Of a stretch of 64,000 bases of DNA, positions 34,003 through 45,632 are shown piece after piece. The translations under genes and the position numbers were made by a program. This DNA is from Plecoglossus altivelis (taxonomy: Eukaryota > Chordata > Actinopteri > Osmeriformes > Plecoglossidae): the NCBI GenBank assembly GCA_036571765.1, contig BROE01000019.1, forward strand, positions 3,377,784 through 3,441,783, given 5' to 3'. How positions within the stretch are numbered: the first letter of the stretch is position 1; each line of letters starts with the position of its first letter. The notes beneath the pieces were generated by a model. It did no database searches, was not told where the DNA came from, and saw only the letters and a program-made list of their open reading frames with translations.

Positions 34003-34098
34003 CAGGTATGGCTCTATGGAGAATGGGCCCGCAGCCCAAGATGTTCTCTGTGTAATAACTCGTGTTAAACATGCTGCAAACGTCTTTTTTCCCTACAG
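34003..34098 (+). other. Candidate small exon with tandem acceptor
   Basis: A long CTCTCT tract ends in CCAGCAG, a NAGNAG tandem acceptor giving starts at 34,003 or 34,006. The interval stays open as RYGSMENGPAAQDVLCVITR and onward to CCCTACAG/GTAATG at 34,098/34,099. The short form is 93 bp, phase 2 in and out, so skipping would keep frame. The downstream end, TCTTTTTTCCCTACAG, equally resembles an acceptor, so the site could serve either role. No family is recognised. Confidence 0.25.
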
Positions 34099-36299
34099 GT
34101 AATGATATACAAACAGCAGGCTATTAACCTATTATGCCATTCCAAAATGAATGCAGAGCGTCCTGCAACTATTTGCCTTGTCACAATCTGCCACACGACC
34201 GTTGTTTCTGTTTGCATTGTGAAATATAAAAGACATTCGGACAGGAGATGTAAATAGGCCTGTGTACTGCACCCCAAACAAGATACAACCTGATAGACAG
34301 TGGAGGTAATTTGCATGAAAAGAGAAGCAACATCGATAAAGAACAATGCCGTACCACGGAGGAGGTTCTTCGACTCAGCGCTCAAACTTTTCTCTGCTAA
34401 TATGTTCGATTTTCACGACAAGCAGATCTCTAAATTATGCATTTTGATCTACCCTGCGCAATTCACATTGCATCGACATTTTAGGGGCCTCCTACCAAAC
34501 GGTGTTGTCTAGAAGAGGTGTGGGAAGGAAAGGTTGGCTAGCTTTCTGTGTATTTCCAATTGTCGACTGTTTAATCCAAAGAGACGCCCAGGGTAGAAAA
34601 GCTGGAATGATCAATGGAAAATGAGGCGATGGAGGTAAGACATGGTGTTGAAAGACTGAGGCTGACTTCAGACCCCAGAGGCCTGAAATCCCAGTCTTTG
34701 GTCTCTTTTGTGGCTGGTGAGGTTAGCAATTACACAAAGGAACAGGAATCGATACAGCCAATTCTTCACGATACTGAGGTGTCAGTGGAGCTGAGGAGGT
34801 CCAGATTAAAGTTAGCTGACAGAACAGCAAAACCAATACTGTGGTAGGCAACTGATCAGGTGACACTGGCGAGAAGGTCAATGCACTGAGCAGCAACTGG
34901 AGAGAGAGAAACCTTTAGCATGTGGATGTCCTTGCCATGAACGCTCTCACCATTTCTTTGGCCACCCTCAACACAGACATAATAAAAAACACACAGAACG
35001 CCTCAGACGTGAAGCTTGATAACGATGAACGCCTAAACTCCAACGCTCGTTACAGCTCCACGTGGGTCTCTTCTCTTCTCTTTACGTCGCTACAGAGATA
35101 CAGATGTAGTCATTCATAAGGAGGTCTGGATGCATGCCTTTGCCCGCCCTTCTCCATGTCAGAGAGTGATAGGACAGGGGGAGGTGTCGGGCGGCATGTG
35201 TCCACTCATCAGTCAGGCATGGTAGTGATGGACTCTAATGACCTTTACAGGCTGACGTCCAGACGCTCTATAAATATTCAATTAAGTTCACGTCCAGAAC
35301 CAGCATAATCCTATCCTGGACAGTATTCTACATCTAGGTGAAGATGTGTCACTGGTCTCAATATACAGGATATTAAGATATAAATCCGAATAAATATCAG
35401 ATTTCAGAATAAATTGACAATTCATACAAACACACCTGACCTGTAATAATGTGAAAATGTAAAGAAAACCAGTGAAAATGTTAAGAAAACCAGTGATGGG
35501 CGTAAAAGACTTCTACATTTTCCACCAAATGTGCTGTTGACGAGCTGTCTAACAACACAGGCCGATAGTACCCAGCACCAGGCATTGTTCTGTTGTTCCA
35601 GAGAGAGACCTCTTGGCTGCATTGCAGATATAAAATTCATATTCCGAGTCCGAAGCTTAATCTTCCTCTGCACCGGGCCCTGAACAGAATGTAATGATGA
35701 GCGTGGAGAGGACCTTCCTGCTGGCCCCTGACAATCTCTCACTATCCCCCCTGTTCACCTCCCCTAGGACCACGTGCCACACCGGAGACCACAAGTCTAC
35801 CACAAGACCAAACCAATCCAGGAGCCATCTGATGGCAAGGGAAATGTGTTGTTGGATATCAACAGGGGGTTGTAGGTTGAGAATCCTTGACAACGTTTGG
35901 AAGTTGAATTCTGTATGTGTCGGGAGTGCGGCTGTGCCTGCGAGTGAGCACGTGAGCGTGTGAGTGAGTGAGTATGTGAGTGAGCGAGTGAGTGATTGTG
36001 TGTGAGAGAGGGGCTTGTTTCCAAGGTAGCTGCGCCACCTGGATTCCCAGCCTGGATGCTAGTGTTGGGGAGATGGAGGCAGAAACGCACAGGTAATTGG
36101 GTGAGTGTGGCGCTAGGCTCCATTGGAGTAGACCTCCAGGGGCTTTAAGATAAGGCTCACGTATGAAATTGCAATATTTAAGCAGAAAGCACCAAGTGGA
36201 ATGCTAAGATTAATTCTCTCTCTTTCTTCCACCCTCCACCACCTCCACTCCTCTTCTGTCATTCTTTTTCTTTATCTCTGACTCATTCTCTCTTTTCTG
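34099..36299. other. Unique sequence plus a GTGAG repeat
   Basis: Positions 35,941-36,008 are built of GTGAGT/GTGAGC/GTGTGA units. Elsewhere the sequence is unique and mostly AT-rich, with no exon supported. Confidence 0.5.
35941..36008. repeat. GTGAG-type tandem repeat
   Basis: GTGAGCACGTGAGCGTGTGA continues as GAGTGAGTGAGTATGTGAGTGAG and further; the basic unit is GAGT/GTGA, 4 bp, with CpG interruptions. The string mimics splice donors many times, so donor predictions here mean little. Confidence 0.88.
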
Positions 36300-36500
36300 C
36301 CCTGTTATCCCATACTAGGGGAGTCATATAGCACTCAATGCCATTAAAGACTTAATGCACTGGCTCTGTGTTAATTACTATGGCACTAAACCCTGAAATG
36401 GGGTTTTAAAACTGTGTAATGGCTCTAATTATGTATCCTTACTAACCTTTCTATGGACGTCTGAAATTCATGATAGGCAACATTGGTAATTGAATCCTTT
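36300..36500. promoter_or_regulatory. Strong candidate conserved non-coding element
   Basis: CpG-free, repeat-free sequence carries CATTAAAGACTTAATGCAC, GTTAATTACTATGG, GGGGTTTTAAAAC and CTAATTATG within 130 bases. There is no open frame of note on either strand. Motif content (paired TAATTA cores with conserved-style spacing) is what vertebrate developmental enhancers show. Inference from style, not from an alignment. Confidence 0.3.
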
Positions 36501-39500
36501 TTTAAGGAAAAGTGGAGGCTGACATATAGCTTGTTGTGGAAAAAACGCTTTCAGAGAGTGTGGCACTTTTCTCACTAAAAACAAGATTTTACGATATTTT
36601 GCTAAAGTCATTTTGATGTATAATGAAACAAAAATGTATTATTCTCTCCTCTCTATCGAGCTCAGTGCAAACACATTCTACAGCGTAGAAACAATGTGTT
36701 CGCGCCTCATATAATGGCATCAACTATTTTCAGAAAGTGTTGTTTTTGCTTCCCGTTTTTGACGTGGACAGAGGCTGCACAGATTCATGTCTGGATTTGT
36801 CTGCCTGGCAGCCAGCAGGGGGGAGTGCTGATCTCTCATACCTGAGTTAGACGACACACATACTCACACACTCGCACACACGCATACACACACCCACACA
36901 CACAGTGCACAACAAACATAGACGCCCACACACCCAGGCAAACACTCACATACTGAAAGTTGATGATACTTGCCGGAAACAAGGATATTTGACAAAACAA
37001 ATATTGGACAACCAGGCAAGCAGCCTTGTGTTACAATCTGGTGATGATCGCTGTAAAATCCAAACATTGACAGACAAACTCTATTAGCTGACACAATGGT
37101 TGCTAGAAATTATACTTTTTCGACATCAAACTGAGATTGCGACTAATGAAACACTCTGCTCACAGTGAATTCTCCCCTCAGCTAATTCAAACTGCCATCA
37201 TCAGAACAAGTTGAAATTAGCAGCTGTCATCCGTGTCTGTGACCCAGTAGCGGTGTCAGTGCATATCTGAGCCCCGCTCTCACACACGGTGCCACGCTCT
37301 GTGAGTGCTGGCTGAAAGTGGGGCTCATTGTATGCCTCCCTGGCTGTTTGCTTGACAGGGAGTAGGTGCTAACAGCACATGGAAATGCTAAAAGGACTCC
37401 TGGCATTGTCGAGTCAAGGATGGCTCGTTGTGCTGCAGGGATGACAGCATGTGGTGGCTGACACCTTGCCACGCAAGCCCCTTAAAACAGCAGCTCTGGA
37501 GCCAGGTGAAGGGGATGATGAGGCTGTGTTGCCAATGAGAAAGAAGATGATGGGTTGGAGATATACCATTACTGTGCTGATGGAGCAAAATAAGCTGTTT
37601 TGGAAAGTTCCTTTGTGGAGTGGGTCAGCAGGGACGTTGCCGGTCGTTCGGGCTCCATTTTGACTGTATTATCATCGTAGATACACACAGATTGAATTGC
37701 CCCCCAAAATATATGGACTGTTCTTTTTGCAGGTAATGCCCTTGCCGGCGCCTGGAAACATCCCTGTGTTTGCTGTCCAGTTGGTCTTCTCATACCATTC
37801 TGTACCGGCCTGTCAAGGATCCAATTGTTCTGGTAGGGTTGTTGCGATGAAGGGAGATTATCTCTGTTAGAGAACATTCACAAAGCTATTCACTACATTA
37901 AGGCCTATTATCCAAACACTCTCAGTTACTGTGGAATTTTCTAAGCAGGCAATAGCAAACAATTGTTACCGATCTCACCAGCAAGAACCTTGTACTTAAC
38001 ACTTGTTGATGCCTATTAGGATAAAGATGAAGATAAAGCCACTATGGATGTAAGTAAAAGTACATGTGTTTATGAGTTTAGGGGTGGTGTTATTTCAATA
38101 CACTGTCTAACAGGTGAACCAAAGCTACAAAGGGTTGAGATAGTGTGTTGCATTTCTGTGGCAGCTTGGTAATACAAACTGCTGCTTTATTATCATAAGT
38201 ATTTATGACACGCGTACCATAGTAAGCACCTTCAGTTTGGGTGGTTTAGTGGCATTGTCAGTTACAAGTCGATTCTGTACAAAGTTAAGTAAAAGTCGAT
38301 ATCTTTACAGAGGTCCTTGCTGCCAGCAATCACGCTAGGCTCTATATCACGGAACGCTTGGGCTTAGTGACAGTGGGAGGTGTAGTTGACCAATAAACGT
38401 TGACGTATGTAGACTGCCTGCATGGTGTACACCTTTGCGCAGTGGGGTGACTCCCTGAATGTGTGATTCCACTGAATCGCCTCTCAACGACCAAATACAT
38501 TTATATCAATGCCCACCCGCCTTATTTGCCGAGTAGTGCATTATTCATAATGTCTTATCATTGAGGCTGTTTTTCAACCGACTTCTGTTTTCAAGGGAAA
38601 TGTCTGCAGCTATGCCGTTGTGGTAGGGGTTTTTTTTTTCACCTCCAGAGTGTAATGGTTATGTTTTTCCCGACACGCCGTGTGAAAAGGTAGTTGTTCC
38701 CAGCCTAAGTGATTCTGCTAAAGCTGTGTGGTGTGCAAAATACTGGGCTATCATTCGGGTGATGCATCAATGCAAAATTGTCGCCGAGGTTCCTTCTGGA
38801 GGTTAAACGACCAGGGAGCTAAAATCCCAACAAAGCCGTTGAATAATGCACATCATCAGACGCGAATCTGACGGGTGCCTGCAACAGGGAGTCTGGAACT
38901 GACGCAGTCTCATTCAGCAGCGTATTGTTATTGCGTCATTACAGGGAAGTAGAAGTTTAAAAGAAGAAAACTCTGGAGTCAAAAAACAGTTCTTTTCTTG
39001 TCTCATAAAAATGATGATTATTGAATTACACAGTGTGTAACATTTCTTGATCTTCAAGATGCACGGTTCATTTGATCGGAACATAAGTTGAGACAGTCCC
39101 TCAGTGTGTGTCTGGCCTTTTCAAAGCTCCACAAGCCAGGAAGAGAATTCATGAGTTGCTGGAACGACTGGAGAGAACATGAAACGCCAGCGTACAGATT
39201 TCAAATATAGTATACACATAACGCAAGTATTTTTGAAAGGTCAAATAATAAGCTCAGAATGTTCTTAAAGGATTAAAGGTTGTGAATGATATTCATGAGG
39301 TTCAGAACACTGTGTAACCTTTCTGCCTTTGTTTGTCTGTGAGATAAGTGTTCTTATTTTCCCCTAAGTTCAAAGTAAAGTGAAGTATGAAGAGAGCGAG
39401 CGAGCTGCCAGTCACCACATCTATTCCAGTTGAACACCACTTCGATTGTGTGCATTTCCTCACTTGTTTCCAAACGTCCTAGATGTGCACACGCACGCAC

Positions 39501-40329
39501 CCCTTTGTAAAGATTTTCCCAACGCCTCTTAGACCAAGCTCATTTGTTAAAGTAATTGCATCATGAGTATACCATTACCACTGGGTGATCTTGTGGGCAG
39601 GGGCAACGCGATGAACCAACGTGTGTTTGTTAGGTGGACATTCCGTGCTGAGAAGGACAGTTTGCTTGTTAATGAAGAAAATGTTGGGAGCTTGAGAGAG
39701 AGAGAGGTGGAGCAGAACCCCTCCTGGAAAAATACATGTGAATAGCTTCTACCCAAGTGGGTAACCATAGTTACTTTCTAAAGAGCTGAGAACGCGTGTG
39801 TGTTGTGTGCATGGGTCTGTCTCCCAAGGAGAATAGAAACAACAGTTCTAAATCCCTGTGTCAGGCTTACAGAGAAAGCGATGTCCAAGCCTTTGTTATC
39901 TCATCCGAGACCTTCATATTGTCACAGGCACTCTTTCCAATCTAACGCCTGCAACAAGAATCCCTACCCTGGAGTAGATAAACCCATTATTATTTGGAGA
40001 TCCTTCTTATCGCCTGGCTGTGGATTATAATACACATTGTTGCCCAAGGAAAGGAGCTGGCTTGCTTTACAGGGTCACACATGCAGTAAAGCCTGAAGCC
40101 TGAGAGATGTTTGTGCATGTCAATGAGAACGGAACAAAGTCGGCATCTCAATGGCTCACTGGTTGATTCTGGAAACGTCTATCCGGGCTTCAGAAGGGTC
40201 CAACGGGCACGTGAGTCTCTGTACCTGGGTCGCACCTTCAAATGTTCCTCTTACTTCTGACTGAGGTTCAACAGCTGGATCTGTCTGTGGAGGAAAAAAA
40301 AAGTATCCACGCTATTAGTATGTATCTGC
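36501..40329. other. Unique AT-rich sequence, no gene recognised
   Basis: A CA-rich tract lies at 36,855-36,945. The stretch 37,130-37,200 looks constrained. The rest has only short frames on both strands, and no gene or repeat family is recognised between 37,900 and 39,540. Confidence 0.5.
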
Positions 40330-40630
40330 CCTCTCACTGTTGGAGTGTAACAAGTTAATTAAATGTGCCAAGCTGAAAAATATGCCCATTCCCAATGTGC
40401 AAGGATGGCTCTTCCATATTGTATACATTTATTTCAGCCTTCATCTCACTGCGTCCGACCATATGAAAGGAACTGTCAAGCGAGGCGAGATTAAGAATTT
40501 CCATTAGCCGAGCCAGAGAAAAGATGAACCCACAGACACTTATTTCAATCCTCCTCGTGTACAGGAGCTAATTAAAATGAATGCTGTTCATTTAAAACCA
40601 ATTAAAAAGAAGACACGGTCATAATCATGG
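40330..40630. promoter_or_regulatory. Constrained-looking block with homeodomain sites
   Basis: AAGTTAATTAAATGTGCC near 40,350 and, at 40,568-40,607, GCTAATTAAAATGAATG followed by TTCATTTAAAACCAATTAAA form an imperfect palindrome of homeodomain cores. CpG is sparse. It resembles an enhancer element; the symmetry could bind a homeodomain dimer. Inference only. Confidence 0.25.
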
Positions 40631-42054
40631 TTGGTTGGTGAGGAGCATATGTTGTCCCTGGGTTACGACTTCAATCTAAAAGTGAACAGCAGGTAAGGAT
40701 GGAGGGCCATTGCGGCGCTACAGCAGCACCCCCCGGTTGGAAAGAGCTGCACGAACTAGCTCTTAATCCGGATTCAACCAGTCAAACTGAGCCTGTCTCG
40801 CCCACAGCAATACTGCGGTCAAACTCTGTGAGTTAAGTTCACATATATTACAATGCTTTATGAAGTAGTGGGCTGAGTACAGCCATTGTATGTCATTAAA
40901 ACCTTTTATCCAAAGAAGAGGCGCACATCCTTTTTATATCCATGTTATTTGGAAGTGAAATCTACAATTTTGTAAAGGTGGATTTGAATGCTTCACTTGC
41001 TTAAAGTAGCCAACAATATTCCTGGCCACACAGTTCCGCTATGTGATAAATGACAATCAATGCTTATGGGGTTGTCATTTACGACTTATTCGTAGCTTTT
41101 TTTACGGTGGTAGGAATCACTCAAACACGTCTTCACTGTACAAATAAGAAGTAATTTGTGACAAACTATGTCCACGTGGAACTCTGGCGATTCTGCCTCA
41201 TTAACTGACGGGCCTGAGGAAGTTGGCTGAGAGCAAAAGAAAGAAAGACTTCGTCGGAGTGAAGAGGGATTTTCCCGGTCGGAACACAGTTGATCCGTTC
41301 TGTGGGTCTGCTTGGCCTCAAGGCTGCGGGCGGAGTGGGACGCAGCAAGGTGGATTGTTTGGGTGAAGCTGGCGAGGGAACCTCTGGGCTCTCCCCTCCT
41401 CCAGCTGGATACGAGCTGCAGAGCAAGGCGGATCGAGCCCCCAGACCTGGGAGCAGGGAGGCAGGATTGAACTGTTCTCTCTGGCCGCCTGTTAGCGCCT
41501 CGACTGCCTCGCACAATTAGTTCCAGCAGCATGCTGTCTGTCACAATGACTGCCAGCCTCAGTGACATGCATGGTTTAAGGTTTAATTACCCTAGGATCA
41601 ACACTTGGGTTTGGGAGGGTGGAGGTAGTGGGAAATTGGATGGAACCCCCCCCCCTCCTGCCCCCCCCCTGCATGCATGCACGTCTGCATACACACATAG
41701 ACGCACACTTCCACACTTAAACACACGCTTGCAGAAAGCATCCCTGCATCACTAGACTGGACAGAATCAATCATTGCGTCCTTGGAAGTTGGAGGGGTTC
41801 TGCAATTTCGAAAACAGAGTGATGTTGTCGGTAAATACTGTCGTTGGTACGTGCGCACATGATGTCCATGTCTGTGTTTGAGTGTGCATGTGTGTGTCCG
41901 TATGTGTTCCAGGCAGACGGCAGCTGCTCACAGCAACTACAATCATGGCTTGGGGCATGTAATACTTCACATCAGCAACTCTAATGGACCAAGAAAGAGC
42001 AGTAAAAACTGGCGACGGACAGCATTTTGCTTCACGACACATATGGGCTGTGTC
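40631..42054. other. Unique sequence with C runs and a CA tract
   Basis: Positions 41,646-41,655 are ten C, followed by CCTGCCCCCCCCC and GCATGCATGCACG, then a degenerate CA tract to about 41,705. GC-rich 41,290-41,510 is open in several frames on both strands, which I treat as compositional. Confidence 0.5.
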
Positions 42055-42095
42055 TTTATATAAAAAGCCCCCTCTGCTCCTGTTTCTCGACGCAA
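42055..42095 (+). promoter_or_regulatory. TATA-box-like core promoter candidate
   Basis: TTTATATAAAAAGCC at 42,055-42,069 matches the TATAWAAR consensus with GC-rich flanks, and the expected start 28-32 bases downstream falls near 42,086-42,090 in TTTCTCGACGCAAC. It points to the plus strand. No coding exon with a donor was found directly downstream, so it may be a chance TATA or the start of a non-coding transcript. Confidence 0.22.
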
Positions 42096-43334
42096 CTCAG
42101 TCAGCTGTGAAAGTGGACACAGCAATCGGTCCAATTGTTACATTTCTGTCAGTTAATGTTTGACATGCCGGATAATTACTGATTGTGAGGAGAGAGCTGA
42201 GAAAACGAAACAAGGAAAACATCGCTTTAGATTTGGAGACGACACACTGGGAGCAAAGGCAGCTATTAAGGCCTGCTGCCTCACCACATATAGCCAGCAC
42301 GTATACAACATATAGTGAACCCCCAAGCAGTGGGAAGAAAAAACCCCAAACAGATTCATATCTTACAGCGAAAAGCACTATTTGTATCCTGTCTTCAAAC
42401 AGACATTTTGTGCGGTGACCATTCAGAGAAACTGTCCGCCATCCCAATCTTCCCGGTCGCTGACTTGACAGGCGCAGTCATTTCGCATCACGCACCTGGA
42501 TCCCACCTTGCCGGCGGGGCCCGGCCCTGGGCGTGCACCATCACAACGATTACCGACGTAACGCAAGTGTGTCGTGTACCCAGTCAGTATCCATCCAGTC
42601 AGCGAGGTCACCCACGTAGCGCAGACGGAGCGCTGAGGGGCTGGAGGGTGATCTTATTGGTCTGAACAGCTGTTGCCGGGTCAGGAGGCGGAGACATGAC
42701 TGCAACGTAGGCGCTCGGCTGAAGCGGCTGAACACCCTAAATAGCGTGGCCCGCCAGTGCACCGTTTGTCCGTCTGGTGAGCTGGAGCTTAGGGCTAGTC
42801 TGCAGGTCTGTCTGGGTAAGGCAGGAGGTTCACACACTGAAGGTCACGCGCCCAATCCAGCTCACATTGAGGATGTGCGTCATCTCAGACGAATGTTCCG
42901 TCCCAAGAACATGTCACATCATGAGATCACGTGCTCTGCTTGTCGGGGTAGCCCTATCTAACACTGGACAAACGTTGCTACTGTATGATGACGCCCTAGA
43001 TGATAGTTTGCATTGGGAATGCTATTATCAGCTTGTCATTATCTGCGAGTTGTTATTCTCGTTGGCCTAATTTGGTCCCTGGTCATGTCGTCCAATCAGA
43101 CTCCATTTCCTCAAACAAAGAAACGTAATGAGCCTGTGCTTGAAGAGGGGAGGATGAGAGGAGTTCAGTCCAGGTGGGAAAAGCCAATGCAATTACCTTC
43201 CAAGGTGAATGACTGATCAGTATTCGAATGGGCTCATGAAACAATAGCAGTGTGCTATTCATATTTCACATTATTAACATAGATCTCTAATTCCCTACAA
43301 TCATTTCATTCACAACAGAAGATTACTATTTATT
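42096..43334. other. Unique sequence, no gene recognised
   Basis: Positions 42,540-42,770 are moderately CpG-rich and open on the minus strand for 95 codons with low-complexity Ser/Arg/Leu composition. Nothing is convincing. Confidence 0.45.
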
Positions 43335-43371
43335 ATTGGAGGCTGCACAAATAATTTGTGCAGTCTCCAAT
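43335..43371. repeat. Compact hairpin (17-bp arms, 3-base loop)
   Basis: ATTGGAGGCTGCACAAA, then TAA, then TTTGTGCAGTCTCCAAT: the arms pair at 16 of 17 positions (a G-T pair in RNA at the odd one). The flanks do not continue the pairing. It may be a remnant of a foldback element or a structured RNA segment; the loop is too short for a typical microRNA precursor. Confidence 0.93.
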
Positions 43372-45515
43372 CTCTGTATTAGAGCATGCCTTTAACAAAA
43401 TGTCACCTTTGACTGTCAAAAAGGAATCAGGTAATATGGTCATGTCCATTTTCTGCACGTTTTGGAAAAGAACCTTGGAATTCAAAGATATCCTATTTCC
43501 GGTTGCGTTGACTCTCATGTCATGAATAACTGCAGAGGACATACAATACACTCTGTCTAAGGAATTCATAAAAAGGGGAAATGTGTAATTATCTTTTTTC
43601 CCAGAGTTCTCATGCACACCACCCTCCCTGACTTATTGAAATGATCATAAAGCCTCGTATAGATGGGCTGGTCTCATACACTGAATCCAGCTCTGGTTCC
43701 ACACAGAAGGAAAGACATCAGGCGGGAAGGACAAAGGTCAAAGACACTCATCATCAATGTGCAGTCGTCTTATTTCAGGTGAAATGAGACATTAGCAGAT
43801 ACAATAATTAGAGAATGACACCACTCTCTGCGACTGTTTTTGTGGGTGAGGCTAGCCTCCAGAGCTACTGGCCACAGTCAGAGGCTAACCACAGGAGAAG
43901 CTGGCCTCAGGGATGCTTGCTGGATTGTCACCTCTCCCTTGTGTAACACAAGCAAATTGCATTTAGTTCTCTGTTGGCAGCTTAAGAATAGGGTTTGTAA
44001 TCAGGTTCACCTCAGTGGCCTGTGACTGTGAATACGTATATCTTACTGTTGTGATGGGCACATCCGTTATATTAGCCCTGTATCGTTCATTGGGAGGAGA
44101 AAGAGAGAGGGAGAGGGCAAACGAGGGAGAGTGAGAATGACAACGAATGGAAAAAGGGCCCGTTAACAGCCACGTGATTGAAAAGGACTGGGGTTCCATC
44201 CCTCCATTTGAGAGTGCTGGCTCAGTCATCTCTACTTATGAACGGGGACTGCTGATGGCACTGCCACCTGCATGAGGACCATTTGCCAACGTCAGGATCC
44301 ATTTACAGCGTAGCTGCAGTGTCCAGGCTGGACAGACGGCCGACCTCAATAGTAAACCAGGGGGGTGGAGCAGGGGGTCCTGTTTGTTCGCTGGTCGACA
44401 CATTGCTACAGGAAGTACACAACCCACTCAAACACCCCGAGTCACACCTTCTACACAAAAATACACACACACACCCAAGCTGTCACTTCACCTTTTATTG
44501 CTTTTTAATCCGTTATTTTAAATGACTGTAATCGTTTGCAAAATTGTTTTTTTCCTTCTTCCAGGATAGAACACGATACGCGTCACCCAGCCTCATCCCA
44601 GACAGGAAACTAAGATGGAGGACGCATGACTGAACACACACACATGTACCTAGCTGCACTAATGTAAAGGATCACAAGGCTTGCCTTCGTCTGAAGTTAG
44701 AATCCCATTATTTCAAGTATCATTCATCAAGCAGCAAAGCCTCGTAGCCTTTAGGCAAAGGAGGCATGATGAATGCCTAGCATGGCCACAAACAGTTTCC
44801 TTAGTCTTTGAGATGGTAATTATAACTGCATAATGTGTCCCCAGAGATCCTCTGAAATTACTGGCTGGGACACTGGGTGTCACCTAAACAGTCATCCTCA
44901 ATACATCACCGCTACAACAGCGGACTAAACACGGCGCCACAAAGTCACATGGAGCCTGTCTCTGCAACTGTTACAATGACTAATGTTTGGAGGAAACCAA
45001 TGCATTGCAGAGCCGGTAAAGATACCGAATGTTTCCTTATCCGTCTGAATTTGGATGTCAAATGCTCTCTGCTATCCAACTGGGTATGGACATCTGGCAT
45101 GCAGAACTTGGATATTTATCACTGATAGTCAACTTTGCTTCTACTTTATTGCACAAATGCAAACCTTAAGAGGCTGCTCTGCTCTGCCGTGCGATTCCTT
45201 CTATTCGTCTGCAGCGGTGGTGGGTCGGGTCGTTGTGTCGTCTGTTTTTTGACAGTTTGCCAAATGGTTTTAAATTGGCCTCAACCTCCTCCTCAAGTAA
45301 AAGAGGTGAAAGCCTTGGGTCTTCATAGGGTACCCCTTTGAAAAGGAAGTTCTAGGGGTGCAACCGTGGGCCACATTAGCTGTTTTGTTTTGGCCATAAT
45401 GGACCGCCTGAGGGAATATCGTTGACTACAGGTATAATTGTCATTTCTGCTGAGGCATACTTTGATTTTATTTGGAGAGCTAATGCCAACTGGGCTGTAA
45501 CTCTTGCCATCGCTT

Positions 45516-45519
<4 letters not shown>
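43372..45519. other. Unique sequence, no gene recognised
   Basis: Mixed to AT-rich DNA with short CA runs near 44,460. Only short frames on both strands. Confidence 0.5.
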
Positions 45520-45554
<35 letters not shown>

Positions 45555-45632
45555 TTCTCTCTCTTTGTCTCCCTCTCTGTCTCTCTCTCCCTTTGTCTCC
45601 CTCTCTCTGTCTTTCTCTCTTTTTCTCTCTTT
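45520..45632. repeat. CT microsatellite
   Basis: CTCTCT runs alternate with TTTCTC and CTGTCTC variants. The Arg/Glu-rich minus frames (ERERERE) through it are artefacts. Confidence 0.94.

Noticed and set aside
35941..36008. Cluster of splice donors
   Set aside because: The GTGAG tandem repeat mimics donors many times; no exon precedes them.
41086..41568. 160-codon minus-strand ORF
   Set aside because: GC-rich stretch open in three or more frames on both strands with Ser/Arg/Leu composition; no splice or domain support.
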